This document shows, piece by piece, positions 1-9,046 of a DNA stretch of 64,000 nucleotides; the stretch's first letter is position 1; every line of letters starts with the position of its first letter. A program made the position numbers and the translations under genes. The DNA is from Hyphomicrobiales bacterium (GTDB lineage Bacteria > Pseudomonadota > Alphaproteobacteria > Rhizobiales > Rhizobiaceae): positions 1 to 64,000 of the forward strand of contig UCGV01000034.1 of NCBI GenBank assembly GCA_900471925.1. Direction: 5' to 3'. The notes under the pieces are model-generated. The model saw nothing but the letters and a program-made list of their open reading frames with translations, searched no databases and had not been told where the DNA came from.

Positions 1-563
1 ACCATCGTCGATTTCAGCCGTCGGTGAAGGCTGATCAGTTCGCCGCGCATCTTCACGCGCAACTCGGCATCGAGATTGGAGAGCGGCTCGTCGAAGAGAA
101 AAGCCTTGGGTTCCTTGACAATGGCACGGCCGATCGCGACGCGCTGGCTCTGGCCGCCCGAAAGCTGGCTCGGTCGACGCGCCAGCAAATGCTCGATCTG
201 CAGGATTGTAGCCGCCTTGCCAACGCGGGCGGCTATCTCCTGCTTGGGCAGCTTCTGGTTCTCCAGGCCGAATTTTAGGTTCTGTTCGACGCTCATATGC
301 GGATAGAGCGCATAGGACTGGAAGACCATTGCCATGCCGCGCGCAGACGGCATGAGGTGGTCGCAGCGCTGGCCATCGATGCGGATTTCGCCTGAGCTGA
401 CCTCCTCCAGTCCCGCCACCATGCGCAACAGAGTTGACTTGCCGCAGCCGGAAGGGCCGACGAAGACGGTGAACGAGCCATCGACGATCGTCAGGTCGAT
501 ACCGTGTATGACTTCGAGGCTTTGAAACCCCTTGCGGACCGCCTTGAGTTCAATGCCGGCCAT
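1..563 (-). CDS. Sugar ABC transporter ATP-binding protein (MalK/UgpC type), partial
   Basis: ATP-hydrolysing subunit of the carbohydrate importer encoded just upstream; only the first 187 or so residues lie in the window. Visible are Walker A GPSGCGKST (residues 36-44), the Q-loop FQSYALYPHM, the signature LSGGQ (134-138) and Walker B AFLFDEP (154-160) followed by LSNLDAEL. The residue after the signature is Ser (LSGGQSQR) where the MalK family usually has Arg. The ATG overlaps the stop of the GH116 gene by one base (TAATG), so it is the last seen gene of that operon. The C-terminal regulatory domain lies outside the window. Confidence 0.95.
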   Translation of the reverse strand, partial: MAGIELKAVRKGFQSLEVIHGIDLTIVDGSFTVFVGPSGCGKSTLLRMVAGLEEVSSGEIRIDGQRCDHLMPSARGMAMVFQSYALYPHMSVEQNLKFGLENQKLPKQEIAARVGKAATILQIEHLLARRPSQLSGGQSQRVAIGRAIVKEPKAFLFDEPLSNLDAELRVKMRGELISLHRRLKSTM

Positions 564-3154
564 TACGCCACCGTCCCGAGTTCGACCGACTGGCCCGCAG
601 TGAGGGGCGTTGTTCCATGACGCCGGTGTTTCAGACCGTCCACCGAAATCTCGGCAACGTCAAGGTTGCCGCCGAGCACGGTCAGAGCAAGGTCATTGCC
701 TTTCCGGGTCAATGTTCCAAACGCGGTTCCAGCCGACCAGAACAGGCTGTAATCGCCCTGAACCTTGGGGTGGAAGGTCAATGTACCAGCCACAAAATCA
801 GCATTCATGCCGGAGAATGCGTTGACAAGCTGCCAGGCTGACATGGACCGGGCGTAATAGGAGCCGCATTCGATATCGTTCCATGGATTGCGACGGGAAC
901 CGTCGTGGCGATCGCGGGCGCCGCGAACGATGTCCATGCCCTCTTCGATCAGGCCATGCATGATCAGGTGCGAAGCCGCCATGTATTCGATGCCAGTCCA
1001 CACCTCCTCGGCATAGGGAGCGGCCACCATGGGCTGACGGATGCCTTCGGGATAGGTCGCAATGAGGAGCCCAGCCTCGTCCTCATAGGCATAGTTGCGG
1101 CAGGGATTGAAATGATCCTCCAGCGTCGGGCGGAAGTTGTTCCTGTGAACCGATTTCAGGGCCGTCCACACCTTGTCGGGATCGAGGAAACCGCCAATTC
1201 CGGCGACTTCAGCGTGCCACTGGCCGAGGATCTGGTCGGATATGCAGCCTTCGCCCATCTGGTATTTGAGCTCCTGGAACTCCTCCGACCAGTAGGTTTC
1301 CATGAAGCCGTCGGCAAGCACGCCGGCGGCACGGCCGACATCGAAAGGTATCAGGACATTCTTGTCGGAGAGATCGACCTTCTGGATGAACCAGCGGCCG
1401 TTGAAGAGTTCGGAATTGATATAGTCGGCGCCTGCCTTGCCCATGCGTGCCGTTTTTTCCGAGAGCTCTTTATCTCCGAGCGCCGCTGCCATTTCAGAAA
1501 TGCCGAGCAAGGCCGCGACATAGATCGAGCCCAGCCAGGAGTTCGGGCCAAACAGCTCCATATCCAGCGTCTGATGCTGGCGGCCTGAGAGGATGCCGGT
1601 CTGGTCGGGATCCCAGCGGTCCGGGTTTTCGCTTGACCAGGCATATTCGATGGCGCGCTTGACGTTCGGCCAATAGCGGCGCAGCCATTCGGTATCGCCG
1701 CTGAGCTTCCAGTCCCGGTAGGTCTTGACGATCGCACCGAAATGACCGTCGGCGCAGGGACCGATAATGTCGAAGCCGGCGCCGAGCGGCAGTTTCTGGC
1801 GGAAGGTCAGGCCGCCCGTCGGCAGCTGATTATAGCGGAATTCTGTCTCGCGCAGCGTGCGTTCGATCGCGGGAAAGAGATGCGATACCGCCTGCTGGTA
1901 GTTCCAGACATGGGTGCAGGTCCCCTCGCAGGAACCGTCCTGCGTATGCTGGCCTTCCCAGGCCCATAGCTCGCCATTTTCCAGGCGAATGCAGGTGGCA
2001 GTGCGCAACAAAGCCAGCGTCGCACTCGCGGCGTCCTTCACTTCCGCCGGCAGCGACGTGCCGAACAGTCCGTCGCGGAAGGCGGCCGTTGCCGACGTCA
2101 AGGCGTCCCAGCGCGTCAGCGCCTCGCGCGCACTTGCCTTCGAATCTGTCCATTGGGTCGCGTAATAATTCGTCCAGCTCGGCGTCGGCCGGTCGGGAAT
2201 GACACCATCCGGCTTGTCGCGGTGGGCCCAGTAGACATCGCCTTGCGGGAAATTCCAGGTGATGGCGAAGCGGATCTTCTTTCGCTCTCCCGGCGCCAGC
2301 ACGAAGCGGGCACCGAGCGTGGCATGTTCAGGCTGCAAGCTCATGTGTCTCGATGTTCGCGGCTGATCGTAGTGCCGTTTCGGCAGACGGCCGGGCCGTG
2401 CGAACTCCTTCCAGTAGACCGCGAGATCATCGAACCACTGGCCGCGATAGTGATGATCGGTATGGTCGACATCGTCGGCATCCGTTGCGATCGTCAGGTC
2501 GCCGCGCTCAGTCACCGGCAGTGTCGCGTCCGACGACGTCAGATGCAGGCTGCTGACGCCACCTTCCCGGCTGAATGTGTGGATACCGCTGTTTGACCCA
2601 TAATTGCCGAGCGTGCCGGCGAGCGTATAGGTCAGTTCGTCCGCCGTATCGTTGACGACATCGAATTCGAACATCGCGACCGGCATCGAGGAATCGCGAT
2701 CATTGTGGGGAATGAAGGGGCTGGACGCGGAAAGCCTGACGCCACCTGGAAATCGCTCGTCCTTGAAGACGAGATCGGCGGTGGGGAAGCGACCATAGAA
2801 ATCCACTTCACGGAAATGCGGTACACCCACCAGCGTCTGGCGATTGGCGCCGTGGCCAAATCCATCGAACATCTTGCGAACAGCCGGCGCTCCCGACGGA
2901 TTGAGATCGTAGGGCCCGTTCAGCACGCGCGCATCGACGAGCGCCCCGTCCTTCTCGGCCTTGATGGCGAAATGCGAGTAGCCGTTATAACTCTGGAGCG
3001 CCGGGCGGTTGCGGATCGACCAGTCGATCAGTCGCCCACTGCCCGAAATCGACAGGCCGCCGGAGCCGATGCCGCCCAGCGGAAAGGCGATATAGCGCGT
3101 GCGCTCACTCTTATAGGCAAAGCGAGGATCGATGGAGGCAAGATCATCCCACAT
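563..3154 (-). CDS. GH116 family glycoside hydrolase (beta-glucosidase/beta-xylosidase type)
   Basis: Intracellular retaining glycosidase of family GH116, the family of bacterial beta-glucosidases and human GBA2 glucosylceramidase. The 863-aa protein starts with the N-terminal GH116 domain (FPLGGIGSGG near residues 24-33) and ends with the (alpha/alpha)6 catalytic domain (DUF608). Family comparison suggests the nucleophile is Glu410 in CEGTCTHVW and the acid/base is Asp531 in HQTLDMELFGPNSW; these assignments are inferred. No signal peptide is visible, so it should act on imported glycosides. It lies between the permease genes and the ATPase gene of one operon, 19 bp after the second permease. 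Exact sugar specificity cannot be read from sequence. Confidence 0.9.
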   Translation of the reverse strand: MWDDLASIDPRFAYKSERTRYIAFPLGGIGSGGLSISGSGRLIDWSIRNRPALQSYNGYSHFAIKAEKDGALVDARVLNGPYDLNPSGAPAVRKMFDGFGHGANRQTLVGVPHFREVDFYGRFPTADLVFKDERFPGGVRLSASSPFIPHNDRDSSMPVAMFEFDVVNDTADELTYTLAGTLGNYGSNSGIHTFSREGGVSSLHLTSSDATLPVTERGDLTIATDADDVDHTDHHYRGQWFDDLAVYWKEFARPGRLPKRHYDQPRTSRHMSLQPEHATLGARFVLAPGERKKIRFAITWNFPQGDVYWAHRDKPDGVIPDRPTPSWTNYYATQWTDSKASAREALTRWDALTSATAAFRDGLFGTSLPAEVKDAASATLALLRTATCIRLENGELWAWEGQHTQDGSCEGTCTHVWNYQQAVSHLFPAIERTLRETEFRYNQLPTGGLTFRQKLPLGAGFDIIGPCADGHFGAIVKTYRDWKLSGDTEWLRRYWPNVKRAIEYAWSSENPDRWDPDQTGILSGRQHQTLDMELFGPNSWLGSIYVAALLGISEMAAALGDKELSEKTARMGKAGADYINSELFNGRWFIQKVDLSDKNVLIPFDVGRAAGVLADGFMETYWSEEFQELKYQMGEGCISDQILGQWHAEVAGIGGFLDPDKVWTALKSVHRNNFRPTLEDHFNPCRNYAYEDEAGLLIATYPEGIRQPMVAAPYAEEVWTGIEYMAASHLIMHGLIEEGMDIVRGARDRHDGSRRNPWNDIECGSYYARSMSAWQLVNAFSGMNADFVAGTLTFHPKVQGDYSLFWSAGTAFGTLTRKGNDLALTVLGGNLDVAEISVDGLKHRRHGTTPLTAGQSVELGTVA

Positions 3155-3173
3155 GAAAGACGTATCCCTGACG

Positions 3174-4025
3174 TTAGTTTTTGATGCCGCTCATCGTGAT
3201 GCCTTCGATCACGAATTTCTGGGCGATGAGAAAGAGGAGAACAACGGGCAGGATCGACATGCTCATCGCGGCCATGACGACCGACAGATTGCCGGAGGCC
3301 ATATAGCCGCGCAGCACGTCCATCGCGACCGGTAGCGTCAATTGCTCGTTCGAGCTCAGCAGTACCTTCGCCTGAAAGTAATAGTTCCAGGTCTGGGTGA
3401 AGGTAATGATGCCGAGTGCTGATAGTGCGGGGCGCAGCTGTGGCAGCGAAATGCGCCAGAAGATCTTGAAATAGCCGGCGCCATCCATCAGCGCGGCCTC
3501 CTCCAGCGCCTTCGGCTGGCTCAGCATGAACTGCCGCACCAGGAAGATCCCGAAACTGGAGGTCAGGTACATGAGCGCCAGCCCGATCGGCCGGTCGAGG
3601 AGCCCGAGACGCGCATATCCGAGATAGATCGGCAGGATCGTCACCTGCGCGGGGAACATCAGCCCGATGAGCAGGATGAAGAACAGGCTGTCGCGGCCAG
3701 GAAACCTCAGCCTGGCGAAAGCGAAAGCGGCAAGGGTACAGGTCACCATCTGCCCGACGGTGACGATGACTGCGATCATCACCGAGTTGAAGTAGATCTG
3801 CAGGAACGGCACGCGCGATGCCAGCACCTGCCGATAGTTGGTCAAATCGAAATTCGGCGGCAGGAAGCTCGGCGGCAGCTTATAGGCATCCGAAACCGGC
3901 CGGAAGGACATGGAAAACAGCCAGAGGAACGGCAGCAGCATGCCGATCGCCATCACCACCATGATGGCAATGATCGCCCAGTCGATCCAGCGCCTGGCAG
4001 CGCGTGTCTGCATAACGTCCCTCAT
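3174..4025 (-). CDS. Carbohydrate ABC transporter permease (MalG type)
   Basis: Second inner-membrane permease of the GH116-linked sugar importer, 283 aa with about six membrane segments. The EAA loop is clear: EEAALMDGAGYFKIFWRISLP. A much longer open frame runs upstream, but the start chosen here (MRDVMQTRAARR) overlaps the stop of the preceding permease in an ATGA, the usual sign of translational coupling; another ATG four codons in is possible. It precedes the GH116 gene. Confidence 0.93.
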   Translation of the reverse strand: MRDVMQTRAARRWIDWAIIAIMVVMAIGMLLPFLWLFSMSFRPVSDAYKLPPSFLPPNFDLTNYRQVLASRVPFLQIYFNSVMIAVIVTVGQMVTCTLAAFAFARLRFPGRDSLFFILLIGLMFPAQVTILPIYLGYARLGLLDRPIGLALMYLTSSFGIFLVRQFMLSQPKALEEAALMDGAGYFKIFWRISLPQLRPALSALGIITFTQTWNYYFQAKVLLSSNEQLTLPVAMDVLRGYMASGNLSVVMAAMSMSILPVVLLFLIAQKFVIEGITMSGIKN

Positions 4026-4954
4026 TGCTGCACCCATTTGCGCGACAGGATCTGCTGGATCGCGGTGATGATGAGGATGATGACGGTCATGACGACGGAG
4101 ATGGCGGCGGCATATCCGATCTGGAAACTGCCGAACCCTTCCTCGACGATCTGGATCGACAGAGAGCGTGTGGCGTCGCCCGGCCCGCCCTGTGTCAGGA
4201 TAACGATGGATTCGAAGACCTGAAGCGCGCCGATCGAGGCATAGACGATGCAGAAGAAGACGACCGGCGAGATATAGGGCAGCGTGATGCGGAAGAACTG
4301 GCGCCAGGCAGGCGTCCCGTCCATCACCGCTGCCTCGATGATGTTCTTCGGCACGCCCTGGAGCGCTGCGATGAAGATGATCATGAAGAAGCCGGTATTC
4401 TTCCAGACATCCATGATGATGATCGAGGTCATCGCCTGGCCGGCATCGGTGAGCCAGCGCACACCCGGCAGCCCGATCAGGCGCAGGTAATAATTGATAA
4501 CGCCGAGATCGTCGCCGTAAAAATAGGTCCAGACGATCGACACGAATGCGGCGGCAATGATCACGGGCAGGAAGAAGGCGAGCCGGAAGAAATAGAGCAG
4601 CCAGCCCGGCATGGCGCGGTTCAGCGCCAATGCCAGCAAGAGGCCGATCGAAACGTTGAACGTGACCGCGAAAAGCGCGAAGCGTAGCGTGTTCCAGAGG
4701 ATCTGGAGCGAGCGCTGATCCGTGAAGAAACGGATGAAATTGTCGAAACCGACCCATTGCGAGCCGAGCATCGGATCGTAATAGGCAAAGGCGAGGATCG
4801 TCGTGACGATCACGGGCGCGATCACGAAGGTCAGGTAGAGCACCGTCGCCGGCAGCACGAAGAGATAGCCCGTGGTGGCCTGCGCCCGGCGAAGCTGTGA
4901 TCCTTGATGTCTTTCGAAGTTAGCGGTCATGGCATCTGCTCGGATGGCGGACAT
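4022..4954 (-). CDS. Carbohydrate ABC transporter permease (MalF type)
   Basis: First permease of the GH116-linked importer, about 310 aa. Several hydrophobic helices (YLFVLPATVLYLTFVIAPV near the N-terminus) and the EAA loop IEAAVMDGTPAWRQFFRITLP identify the MalF/UgpA family. The start is ambiguous: ATG at 4954 or at 4930 (MTANFERHQ); neither has a strong ribosome-binding site. It lies about 100 bp after the binding-protein stop, with a hairpin in the gap. Confidence 0.92.
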   Translation of the reverse strand: MSAIRADAMTANFERHQGSQLRRAQATTGYLFVLPATVLYLTFVIAPVIVTTILAFAYYDPMLGSQWVGFDNFIRFFTDQRSLQILWNTLRFALFAVTFNVSIGLLLALALNRAMPGWLLYFFRLAFFLPVIIAAAFVSIVWTYFYGDDLGVINYYLRLIGLPGVRWLTDAGQAMTSIIIMDVWKNTGFFMIIFIAALQGVPKNIIEAAVMDGTPAWRQFFRITLPYISPVVFFCIVYASIGALQVFESIVILTQGGPGDATRSLSIQIVEEGFGSFQIGYAAAISVVMTVIILIITAIQQILSRKWVQQ

Positions 4955-4991
4955 GGTCTGTCATCCGCCGCGTCCGGGTGGCAGATGCCTT

Positions 4992-5008
4992 GGTGGCACG
5001 CTGTCACC
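4992..5008 (-). other. Stem-loop between binding-protein and permease genes
   Basis: GGTGGCA and TGTCACC form a 7-bp stem (one G-T pair) around a CGC loop in the gap after the binding-protein stop. No T-run follows, so it is more likely an mRNA-stabilising or attenuating hairpin than a full terminator. Similar hairpins occupy the same junction in three other importers of this window. Confidence 0.4.
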
Positions 5009-5051
5009 CGACCGCGACGGCGGGAGGAAGATCGTGAGAACCCTGGATCGA

Positions 5052-6335
5052 TCAGCCGCCCATGCGCTTCTTCAGTCGTTCGAACGAAGCATTGAGCTCG
5101 GCATCGGCCTGCTTTACGCCGTCGGCGATCGAAACTTCGCCGGCCATCATCGCCGTGTAGTAGCGGATGAAGATCTTCTCGACTTCCTGGAAATTGGCAG
5201 GCGACGGCACGGCCTTTGTGTTCGGCAGTGTCTGGTAGTAAAGCGCCGCACTCGGCGGGAAGCTCAGGAAGCCAGGTGTCTCGGCAGCCGACTTGCGGCC
5301 GGGAACACCGCCGCCCTTTTCGCCCTCTTCCTTCTGTGTCTCCTCGCTCGTCAGCTCGAGGATCAACGCCTTGGCAAGGTCGGGCTGTTTGCTCGTCTTG
5401 GCGATGGCGTAGCCGCCGAAACCGATCACGGTCGTGTCGGTCACCTTGCTCGGCGGAATGGCAACATCCATGTTGAGCTTGTTGTTCTTGGCGCTCTGGA
5501 CGATCCAGTGCCCGCGGCTGATCATCGCCACCTGTCCAGCCATGAACTGGTTGTCCATCATATCCTTGCCGGGGATCGGCGAGACGCCGTCGACATGGAT
5601 AAGGTCATGCAGGAATTGCAGGCTTTCGGCGACCTTGGGGTCTAGCATGTTGGATGCCGTCCACTCATCGTTGATGGCGCCGGTGCCATTCGAGAAGAAC
5701 CACGGCTGGACGAAGAAATTCTGGTTCGGCACTTCATAACCGAACTGGGTAACGTTGCCGGAAGCGTCCTTGACCGTCAGTTTCTTGGCAACTTCCCGGA
5801 ACTCGTCCCAGGTCCACTTGCCGTCCTTGGGATAGGCAATGCCGGCCTTGTCGAACAGGTCCCGGTTGTAATTGATCATGATGTTATTCCAGCCGATCGG
5901 GATATAGTTGATATCCCCCTTGTAGCTCGACTGCTTGAACAGGCTCGGCGCGAAGTCTGAAAAGCCGGGATTGGCGGCGACGAAGTCGTTGAGCGGCAGA
6001 AAGAGAGAGCGCGACGAAAAACTCTGGAAGGTCTCGATCGCCGTGCCATAGACATCGGCCTGCTGGCCGGAATTGAACTGGCTGAAGACCTTGGTGACAT
6101 AGTCACCCCAGCCCGTCGAGATCGGGTCGACAGAGAGATCGACCTTGACGTTTGGATATTTATTGTTGAAGCGCGCAATGGCATTGGTCATGGCCGACAG
6201 TTCGGCATCACCACCGAAACCCTGCATCTTCAGGGTCGCCGTCACATCCGATTGCGCAAAGGCGCGGCCGACACTTGCGCCGACGGCAAGAGCGGCAGAC
6301 GAAATCAGCAGCGAACGCCGCGAGAACTCATGCAT
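5052..6335 (-). CDS. Sugar ABC transporter periplasmic binding protein
   Basis: Periplasmic receptor of the GH116-linked importer, solute-binding family 1, 427 aa. The protein starts MHEFSRRSLLISSAALAVG, a twin-arginine-like export signal ending near AFAQ. The upstream open frame extends much further, but this ATG has a strong ribosome-binding site (AGGGAGGATCAC) and places the signal peptide at the N-terminus. First gene of the operon, divergent from the LacI regulator with two identical palindromes between them. Ligand unknown; a beta-linked oligosaccharide is suggested by the GH116 partner. Confidence 0.92.
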   Translation of the reverse strand: MHEFSRRSLLISSAALAVGASVGRAFAQSDVTATLKMQGFGGDAELSAMTNAIARFNNKYPNVKVDLSVDPISTGWGDYVTKVFSQFNSGQQADVYGTAIETFQSFSSRSLFLPLNDFVAANPGFSDFAPSLFKQSSYKGDINYIPIGWNNIMINYNRDLFDKAGIAYPKDGKWTWDEFREVAKKLTVKDASGNVTQFGYEVPNQNFFVQPWFFSNGTGAINDEWTASNMLDPKVAESLQFLHDLIHVDGVSPIPGKDMMDNQFMAGQVAMISRGHWIVQSAKNNKLNMDVAIPPSKVTDTTVIGFGGYAIAKTSKQPDLAKALILELTSEETQKEEGEKGGGVPGRKSAAETPGFLSFPPSAALYYQTLPNTKAVPSPANFQEVEKIFIRYYTAMMAGEVSIADGVKQADAELNASFERLKKRMGG

Positions 6336-6392
6336 GTGATCCTCCCTTTGCGCCTCCTCCGGCGCGTTCCCAGATGACCGGCCTCCACCGGT

Positions 6393-6404
6393 CGAAACGT
6401 TTCG
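6393..6404. promoter_or_regulatory. Candidate LacI-family operator, copy 1
   Basis: Perfect 12-bp palindrome CGAAACGTTTCG about 58 bp upstream of the binding-protein start. Identical to a second copy 78 bp away. CG-centred palindromes of this kind are typical LacI/GalR-family operators. Confidence 0.75.
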
Positions 6405-6470
6405 TGCAATTTTGCCAAAAATATCACGGTTCCCATTCCTCTTGGTCCCGCGCGGCGCTATTTGCTTAAT

Positions 6471-6482
6471 CGAAACGTTTCG
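6471..6482. promoter_or_regulatory. Candidate LacI-family operator, copy 2
   Basis: Second perfect copy of CGAAACGTTTCG, 61 bp before the regulator start. Its position suggests autoregulation of the regulator and, with copy 1, repression of the divergent sugar operon. Confidence 0.75.
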
Positions 6483-6542
6483 TATAACAACATCAGAATG
6501 CCCCGATGGCAAGAGGGTCGAACAAAAACTGCGGAGGACTGG

Positions 6543-7568
6543 ATGGCCACCATCAAGGATGTGGCAAAGAGAGCGGGAGTTGCCATATCGACGGCCTCGG
6601 CCGCGCTCAATCGTTCCGCGCCCGTCAGCGACGAGGTCATCGCCAAGGTGCAGGCGGCCGTCCGCGATATCGGCTACATCCCCCATGGTGGCGCCCGCAG
6701 CCTTCGCATGGGCCGGTCGCGACTGATCGGCCTGATCCTGCCTGATATCACCAACCCACATTTCGCCAAGGTCGCCAAGGTGGTTGAATCGGCCTGTCTC
6801 AATGCCGGCTACATGGCAGCCGTCTATTCGACGAGCGAGGACCACGACCGCGAACAGCAGATCTTGACGATGATGCGCATGCAGCGCGTCGAAGGGTTGA
6901 TCATTATCCCCACGCGTTCGGATGCCGAACATGGCGCCCGCATGGTCGACAAGATCCATGTGCCGACAATCTTGCTCGACAGTTTCATCGAGGGTCTGCC
7001 CTATGATGTGATCAAGCTCGACAACGTTGCCGCCGGACGCATCGCTACCGATTACCTGATCAGCCTCGGTCACAGGCGGATTGCCGTGACGGCCGGGCGG
7101 ACCAACATCGTCACGGGGGAAGATCGTCTCCAGGGTTATTTGCAGGCGCATGCGGCGCATGGCCTACCGGTTGACCAAAGCCTGCTGCTTGAGGGTCGCT
7201 TCGATCAGGCGATCGCGCATGACAGCACCATGCGGCGCATGGGTGAGCCCGATCCGCCCACCGCCATCTTCGCGCTCTCGAACATGATGACCCTCGGCGT
7301 GCTGAACGCGCTGCGTGAACTTGCGATCAACGTGCCGGACGACGTCTCTGTCATCGGCATAGACGATTTCGATTTTGCGAATATCATGAATCCGCCTCCC
7401 ACGGTCGTGGCCGCCCCGGTCCTCGCCATGGCGAAAAAGGCGATTTCGACACTTCTCAACGAAATCTCCAGCAGGACGCCGCCGAGCGCAATCCGTACGG
7501 TCTTTACACCCAGCCTGATCGTTCGCGAATCCTGCGCTGCATTAAAAGAGCAGCGTGCCGAGGCCTAG
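6543..7568 (+). CDS. LacI family transcriptional regulator
   Basis: Sugar-responsive repressor of 341 aa. The N-terminal LacI helix-turn-helix is unmistakable (MATIKDVAKRAGVAISTASA), followed by the hinge helix and a periplasmic-binding-protein-like effector domain beginning near LIGLILPDITNPHF. The ATG at 6543 is preferred over an upstream in-frame start because GGAGG lies six bases before it and the HTH begins at residue 2. Divergent from the GH116 importer operon, so most likely its local repressor. Confidence 0.95.
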   Translation: MATIKDVAKRAGVAISTASAALNRSAPVSDEVIAKVQAAVRDIGYIPHGGARSLRMGRSRLIGLILPDITNPHFAKVAKVVESACLNAGYMAAVYSTSEDHDREQQILTMMRMQRVEGLIIIPTRSDAEHGARMVDKIHVPTILLDSFIEGLPYDVIKLDNVAAGRIATDYLISLGHRRIAVTAGRTNIVTGEDRLQGYLQAHAAHGLPVDQSLLLEGRFDQAIAHDSTMRRMGEPDPPTAIFALSNMMTLGVLNALRELAINVPDDVSVIGIDDFDFANIMNPPPTVVAAPVLAMAKKAISTLLNEISSRTPPSAIRTVFTPSLIVRESCAALKEQRAEA

Positions 7569-7639
7569 CCAATCGCCAGCTCGAATTTCCTTCACGGAGG
7601 CGGTAATCAAGCAGAAGTGCAGGCGGCCACCGCGCTATC

Positions 7640-9046
7640 TCAAAGTCTTGTCCGCGAGCTGCGTTTGCGCGGCAGGTACGCTCCTTGCCCTCTTGTACCT
7701 GTCATCGACGCCCCATCGACAATCGTCCTGCCGCGCAGCAAGACGCGCACCGGCCACCCGACGACCTCGAGCCCCTCATAGGGCGTGTAATCGGCTCCGT
7801 GATGGAGGATGTCGTTGGTAATTGTCATTTCCTTGCGCGGATCCCAGAGAGCGATATCCGCGTCGGCACCGATGGCGATCGTTCCCTTCTGCGGGTAGAG
7901 CCCATATTGCTTGGCGTGATTGGTCGATGACAGTGCGACGAAGCGATTGATGTCGATGCGTCCCTTGCTGACGCCTTCGGAAAAGAGAATGGGAAGCCGG
8001 GTTTCGACACCCGGAATACCGTTCGGTATCCAACGGAAACTCCGCTTTCCCTTCTCGTTCAACTTGCCGCTCGCATCGTCATAACGAAACGGGCAGTGGT
8101 CGGACGAGAACAGCTCGAAAACGCCGGTCTGCAGTCCTTCCCAACACGCGATCTGGCTCTCCTTATCGCGCGGCGGCGGGGAGCACACGAACTTCGCGCC
8201 CTCAAGTTCCGCGGCATCGAGATCGTCGGCCGTCAGAAGCAGATATTGCGGGCAGGTCTCACCGGCCACCTTGCCGCCCCGCTTGCGCGCACGCTCGATC
8301 TCCTCCATCGCCTGACGATTGGAGACATGAACGATGACGATCGATGTGTCGACGATCTCGGCAAGCGACAGCGCGCGATGCGTGGCCTCCCGTTCGGCTG
8401 CGGCGGGCCGGCTCAGCGCGTGGAATTTTGGCGCAACGTCGCCACTCTGCTCGTGCTTGCCGATCAGGTAGCGGATCGCATCCTCGTTTTCGCAATGGAC
8501 CATCACCAGGGCTCCCGATGACCTGGCGCTGTCGAGCGTTTCGAGGATCTGATCGTCGCGCAGACGAAGATTGTCATAGGTCATGAAGACCTTGAGCGAC
8601 GTGTAGCCATCTTCGACCAGCGCCGGCAATTCCTGACCAAGCACATAGGAGGTCGGATCGGTCACGACCAGATGGAACGACACGTCGATATAGCACTCGC
8701 CTTCAGCCTTGGCATGATAATCCGTCAGGGACTGGCGTAGCGTCGTTCCCTTCTCCTGCATGCAGAAGGTCAGAACCGTCGTATTGCCACCGAAAGCCGC
8801 TGAAAGCGTGCCACTCGCAAAATCATCGGCCATGACGATGCCGTCGCCCGATGGCTGGGCGAGATGAACATGGCTGTCAATCCCGCCAGGCATGACATAG
8901 AGACCGGCAGCGTCGATGATCTCTTCGGCGCCATCGAGAGAGGCCGCAAGGGCCGTGATCTTCCCGTCACGGATGCCGACATCGCTTTGAAACGTGTCGC
9001 TCGCCGTAACGACGGTGCCGTTCTTGATGATCGTGTCGAAATGCAT
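7640..9046 (-). CDS. Dihydropyrimidinase/D-hydantoinase family amidohydrolase
   Basis: Zinc amidohydrolase of 468 aa that hydrolyses cyclic amides such as dihydropyrimidines or 5-substituted hydantoins. Metal-site features are visible: His59 and His61 in GGIDSHVHL, the lysine expected to be carbamylated (Lys152 in SLKVFMTY), and downstream HVSN and SSDHCPF motifs. The ATG directly follows the stop of the PLP-enzyme gene (TGAATG). Last gene of an amino-acid-type ABC operon; no N-carbamoylase or beta-ureidopropionase is present nearby, so the physiological substrate is uncertain. Confidence 0.92.
   Translation of the reverse strand: MHFDTIIKNGTVVTASDTFQSDVGIRDGKITALAASLDGAEEIIDAAGLYVMPGGIDSHVHLAQPSGDGIVMADDFASGTLSAAFGGNTTVLTFCMQEKGTTLRQSLTDYHAKAEGECYIDVSFHLVVTDPTSYVLGQELPALVEDGYTSLKVFMTYDNLRLRDDQILETLDSARSSGALVMVHCENEDAIRYLIGKHEQSGDVAPKFHALSRPAAAEREATHRALSLAEIVDTSIVIVHVSNRQAMEEIERARKRGGKVAGETCPQYLLLTADDLDAAELEGAKFVCSPPPRDKESQIACWEGLQTGVFELFSSDHCPFRYDDASGKLNEKGKRSFRWIPNGIPGVETRLPILFSEGVSKGRIDINRFVALSSTNHAKQYGLYPQKGTIAIGADADIALWDPRKEMTITNDILHHGADYTPYEGLEVVGWPVRVLLRGRTIVDGASMTGTRGQGAYLPRKRSSRTRL

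Noticed and set aside
4026..4757. N-terminal extension of the MalG-type permease
   Set aside because: It overlaps the other permease in another frame; the ATGA overlap start is the sensible one.
6336..7160. Long N-terminal extension of the first sugar-binding protein
   Set aside because: It runs antisense through the LacI regulator and would bury the export signal; the ATG at 6335 has a strong ribosome-binding site.
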